Positions 62,832 through 64,000 of a DNA stretch of 64,000 nt are shown in pieces. The notes under the pieces are model-generated. The model did no database searches. It was given only the letters and a program-made list of their open reading frames with translations, and had not been told where the DNA came from. Numbering within the stretch: the stretch's first letter is position 1; every line of letters starts with the position of its first letter. The stretch is taken from the NCBI GenBank assembly GCA_964501725.1, contig CAZCTO010000002.1:62001-126000 (forward strand), in the 5' to 3' direction. Origin of the DNA: CAZCTO01 sp964501725. Its GTDB lineage: Bacteria > Bacillota > Clostridia > Saccharofermentanales > Saccharofermentanaceae. The position numbers were made by a program, and so were the translations under genes.

Positions 62832-63269
62832 TCAGATGTGATAATCATTTCCCATCATATTCTTCTGATTAACGATCATATCTTCAATCGTAATGCTTTC
62901 CAGATAATCATCGATTACCTTCGAGAGGCCCTGCCACATCGGAAGAGTAATACAACTCTCGGCACGCGGACAGGTATTATCTTTGGTCTCCAGACACTCC
63001 ACCGGAGCCAGACTTCCTTCCGCTACTCTCAGAATGGATGCGACGGTATAATTTGCGGCAGGCGCGGACAGCATATAACCGCCGGCTTTACCGCGATGGC
63101 TCATGACAAATCCCGCACGGTTCAGAAGGCCGATAATCATTTCGAGATACTTCATTGAGATTCCCTGCCGCTCGGAAATATCTTTGAGCGGAATATAGTC
63201 CTTCCGGCCTTGTTGTGCCAGGTCAATCATAATTCGGAGCGCATAACGCCCTTTGGTCGACACTTTCAT
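62832..63269 (-). CDS. Rrf2-family transcriptional regulator
   Basis: Regulator of 145 aa. Winged helix starting KVSTKGRYALRIMIDLAQQ, recognition region ISERQGISMKYLEMIIGLLN and wing HRGKAGGYMLS. Three Cys (ECLETKDNTCPRAESC) could hold an Fe-S cluster as in IscR-like members; CymR-type cysteine regulators belong to the same family. Its place opposite metY-cysK suggests control of sulfur assimilation. The start at 63269 has GGAGG 7 nt upstream. Confidence 0.9.
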   Translation of the reverse strand: MKVSTKGRYALRIMIDLAQQGRKDYIPLKDISERQGISMKYLEMIIGLLNRAGFVMSHRGKAGGYMLSAPAANYTVASILRVAEGSLAPVECLETKDNTCPRAESCITLPMWQGLSKVIDDYLESITIEDMIVNQKNMMGNDYHI

Positions 63270-63912
63270 TCCGGATCCTCCGCATATAGTCAACAGTCGT
63301 ATGAATCGCAAGCAAATAGAACTTATAATACCATTATACTATATGTTTTGTAGGCATTCAAAGAGAATAATCGAACAACATGATCAGTCCTTCACAGCCT
63401 TCTTCACACGTAAATAGTATAAAACCGTTCTTGTAGCGAAGAATCCCAACTCAAGAATGAGGACACTGTATATTCATGTCATATAAACAAATATCCATTG
63501 CAAATCTGAAAAAATCAAGCATTGTCACGCTTCTTACAATTGCATATGCAAGAAAAACGCATACGGGGTAGAAGCATAGCGAATAAGTCAGTGCAAAGAG
63601 TCTGGCATGCTTGATTTGACTCTCACTGTCACTGTAAAACATCGGGGTTCATACGTTATGTTGAAAAGGCGGATCACAGGCAGAACGGATGGATACGAAC
63701 CGACTAGTATGAAGACTCTTATCAGATTTCGTACGAAACCATGATGGATATTTACGATTCGTTTTCCGGCATTCCGCGTGGCGGCTGATTGCTGATTTTG
63801 AAATCGGATACAAAAAACTAAGTTTTATATTATAATAGATTTCAAGTACAGCAATTTACCTTGACACATAACCTTACTGACGCAAAACAAGGAAATTGAA
63901 GGGAAGTAGCGG
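63270..63912. other. Intergenic region with Rrf2 promoter and possible gene debris
   Basis: The 640 nt hold the Rrf2 promoter (63333-63361) and no convincing gene. A short frame at about 63725-63788 reads YETMMDIYDSFSGIPRGG before a stop and may be debris of a former gene. TATAAT occurs at 63831-63836. A minus-strand frame of 63 codons at 63451-63642 lacks a ribosome site. Confidence 0.5.
63333..63361 (-). promoter_or_regulatory. Promoter of the Rrf2 regulator gene
   Basis: Minus strand TTGAAT (63356-63361), 17-nt spacer, TATAAT (63333-63338). The dyad TATAAT-acc-ATTATA (63324-63338) covers the -10 box and may be an autoregulatory site. Confidence 0.75.
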
Positions 63913-63981
63913 ATGAGCAGAATGCCGGTTCTTTTTATCGGCCGCGGATCACCGGTGCACAGAAGGAGGAAAACCATATGA
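63913..63981 (+). pseudogene. 22-codon stub resembling the start of a DODA-type extradiol dioxygenase
   Basis: ATG at 63913 gives MSRMPVLFIGRGSPVH, which matches the N-terminus of 4,5-DOPA/extradiol dioxygenase-like (YgiD) proteins, usually MPVLFIGHGSPM. After GSPVH it runs into RRRKTI and stops. The last codons are the ribosome site (AGGAGG) and start of the next gene. The iron-ligand His of the motif is Arg here. It is a broken gene fragment or a short upstream frame. Confidence 0.55.
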
Positions 63982-64000
63982 ATAGAAGAACAGTGGGTAT
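63978..64000 (+). CDS. Start of a gene truncated by the window end
   Basis: ATG at 63978, 8 nt after AAGGAGG, begins MNRRTVG and leaves the window. Too short to identify. Confidence 0.5.

Noticed and set aside
63451..63642. Minus-strand 63-codon frame with a hydrophobic middle
   Set aside because: No ribosome site or promoter, no family resemblance.

Overview
The window reads as chromosomal DNA of a low-to-mid G+C Firmicute, most likely an anaerobic gut-type Clostridia (Oscillospirales/Ruminococcaceae-like). This is an inference from gene content: strong AGGAGG ribosome binding sites, TTGACA-N17-TATAAT promoters, an FMN riboswitch before ribU, a NiaR-type NAD regulator, many small lipoproteins with Thr/Glu-rich linkers, [4Fe-4S] class I fumarase, LarA and a secreted bacterial serpin. 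I see no rRNA, prophage, CRISPR array or intact transposase. Most genes are ordinary housekeeping or accessory metabolism.

Layout. 0-5.5 kb: mntP, a PaaI thioesterase, two lipoproteins, a Cys-rich zinc-ribbon protein, a PfkB kinase, a DUF1508 protein and a Nif11-leader-like small protein. 5.6-11 kb: xylan/xylose use (GH3 beta-xylosidase, xylA, xylB), with a strong promoter and a perfect 14-bp palindrome before xylA. 11-16.9 kb: a membrane protein, the DUF6320/acyltransferase pair, a NagZ-like lipoprotein and LarA. 17-23.4 kb: a six-gene polyamine operon speD-speA-speE-speB-casdh-nspC carrying both the SAM route and the carboxyspermidine route, behind a ~400-nt structured leader that ends in an intrinsic terminator. 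23.8-30.5 kb: serpin lipoprotein, epimerase, an unusual CysK paralogue, patatin, Maf, diguanylate cyclase and a hotdog thioesterase.

30.6-38.3 kb: a large zinc-ribbon/membrane-anchored multidomain protein, the nadB-nadC-niaR operon with a palindrome inside its promoter, an HD phosphohydrolase overlapping a PAS-GGDEF gene, and a histidine phosphatase. 38.4-45.1 kb: gdhA (with a compact attenuator-like leader), tandem GNAT duplicates, two-subunit fumarase, a second histidine phosphatase, two more GNATs and a HAD phosphatase. 45.3-50 kb: a GGDEF-EAL membrane protein and a fusion of a sugar-isomerase TIM barrel to an acyl-CoA synthetase. 50-59.4 kb: tandem VanY peptidases, FMN riboswitch-ribU, VanZ, PadR, an SDR with a Ser-rich tail, an Amidase_3 and an ABC-F protein, then an SGNH hydrolase. 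59.5-60.2 kb: tRNA-Gly and tRNA-Thr, then a highly palindromic element built partly of tRNA-Thr pieces and two 73-nt terminator-bearing tandem repeats. 60.4-63.3 kb: metY-cysK with a convergent Rrf2 regulator. 63.9 kb: a 22-codon stub resembling the start of an extradiol dioxygenase, then the start of a gene that leaves the window.

The most interesting items are the speD leader RNA, the tRNA-Thr-associated structured element, the gdhA leader, the isomerase-acyl-CoA synthetase fusion, the dual-route polyamine operon, the operator embedded in the nadB promoter, and the small Nif11-like protein with a Gly-Gly followed by a cationic tail. All motifs and pairings were read by eye; no alignments, folding energies or database searches were run.
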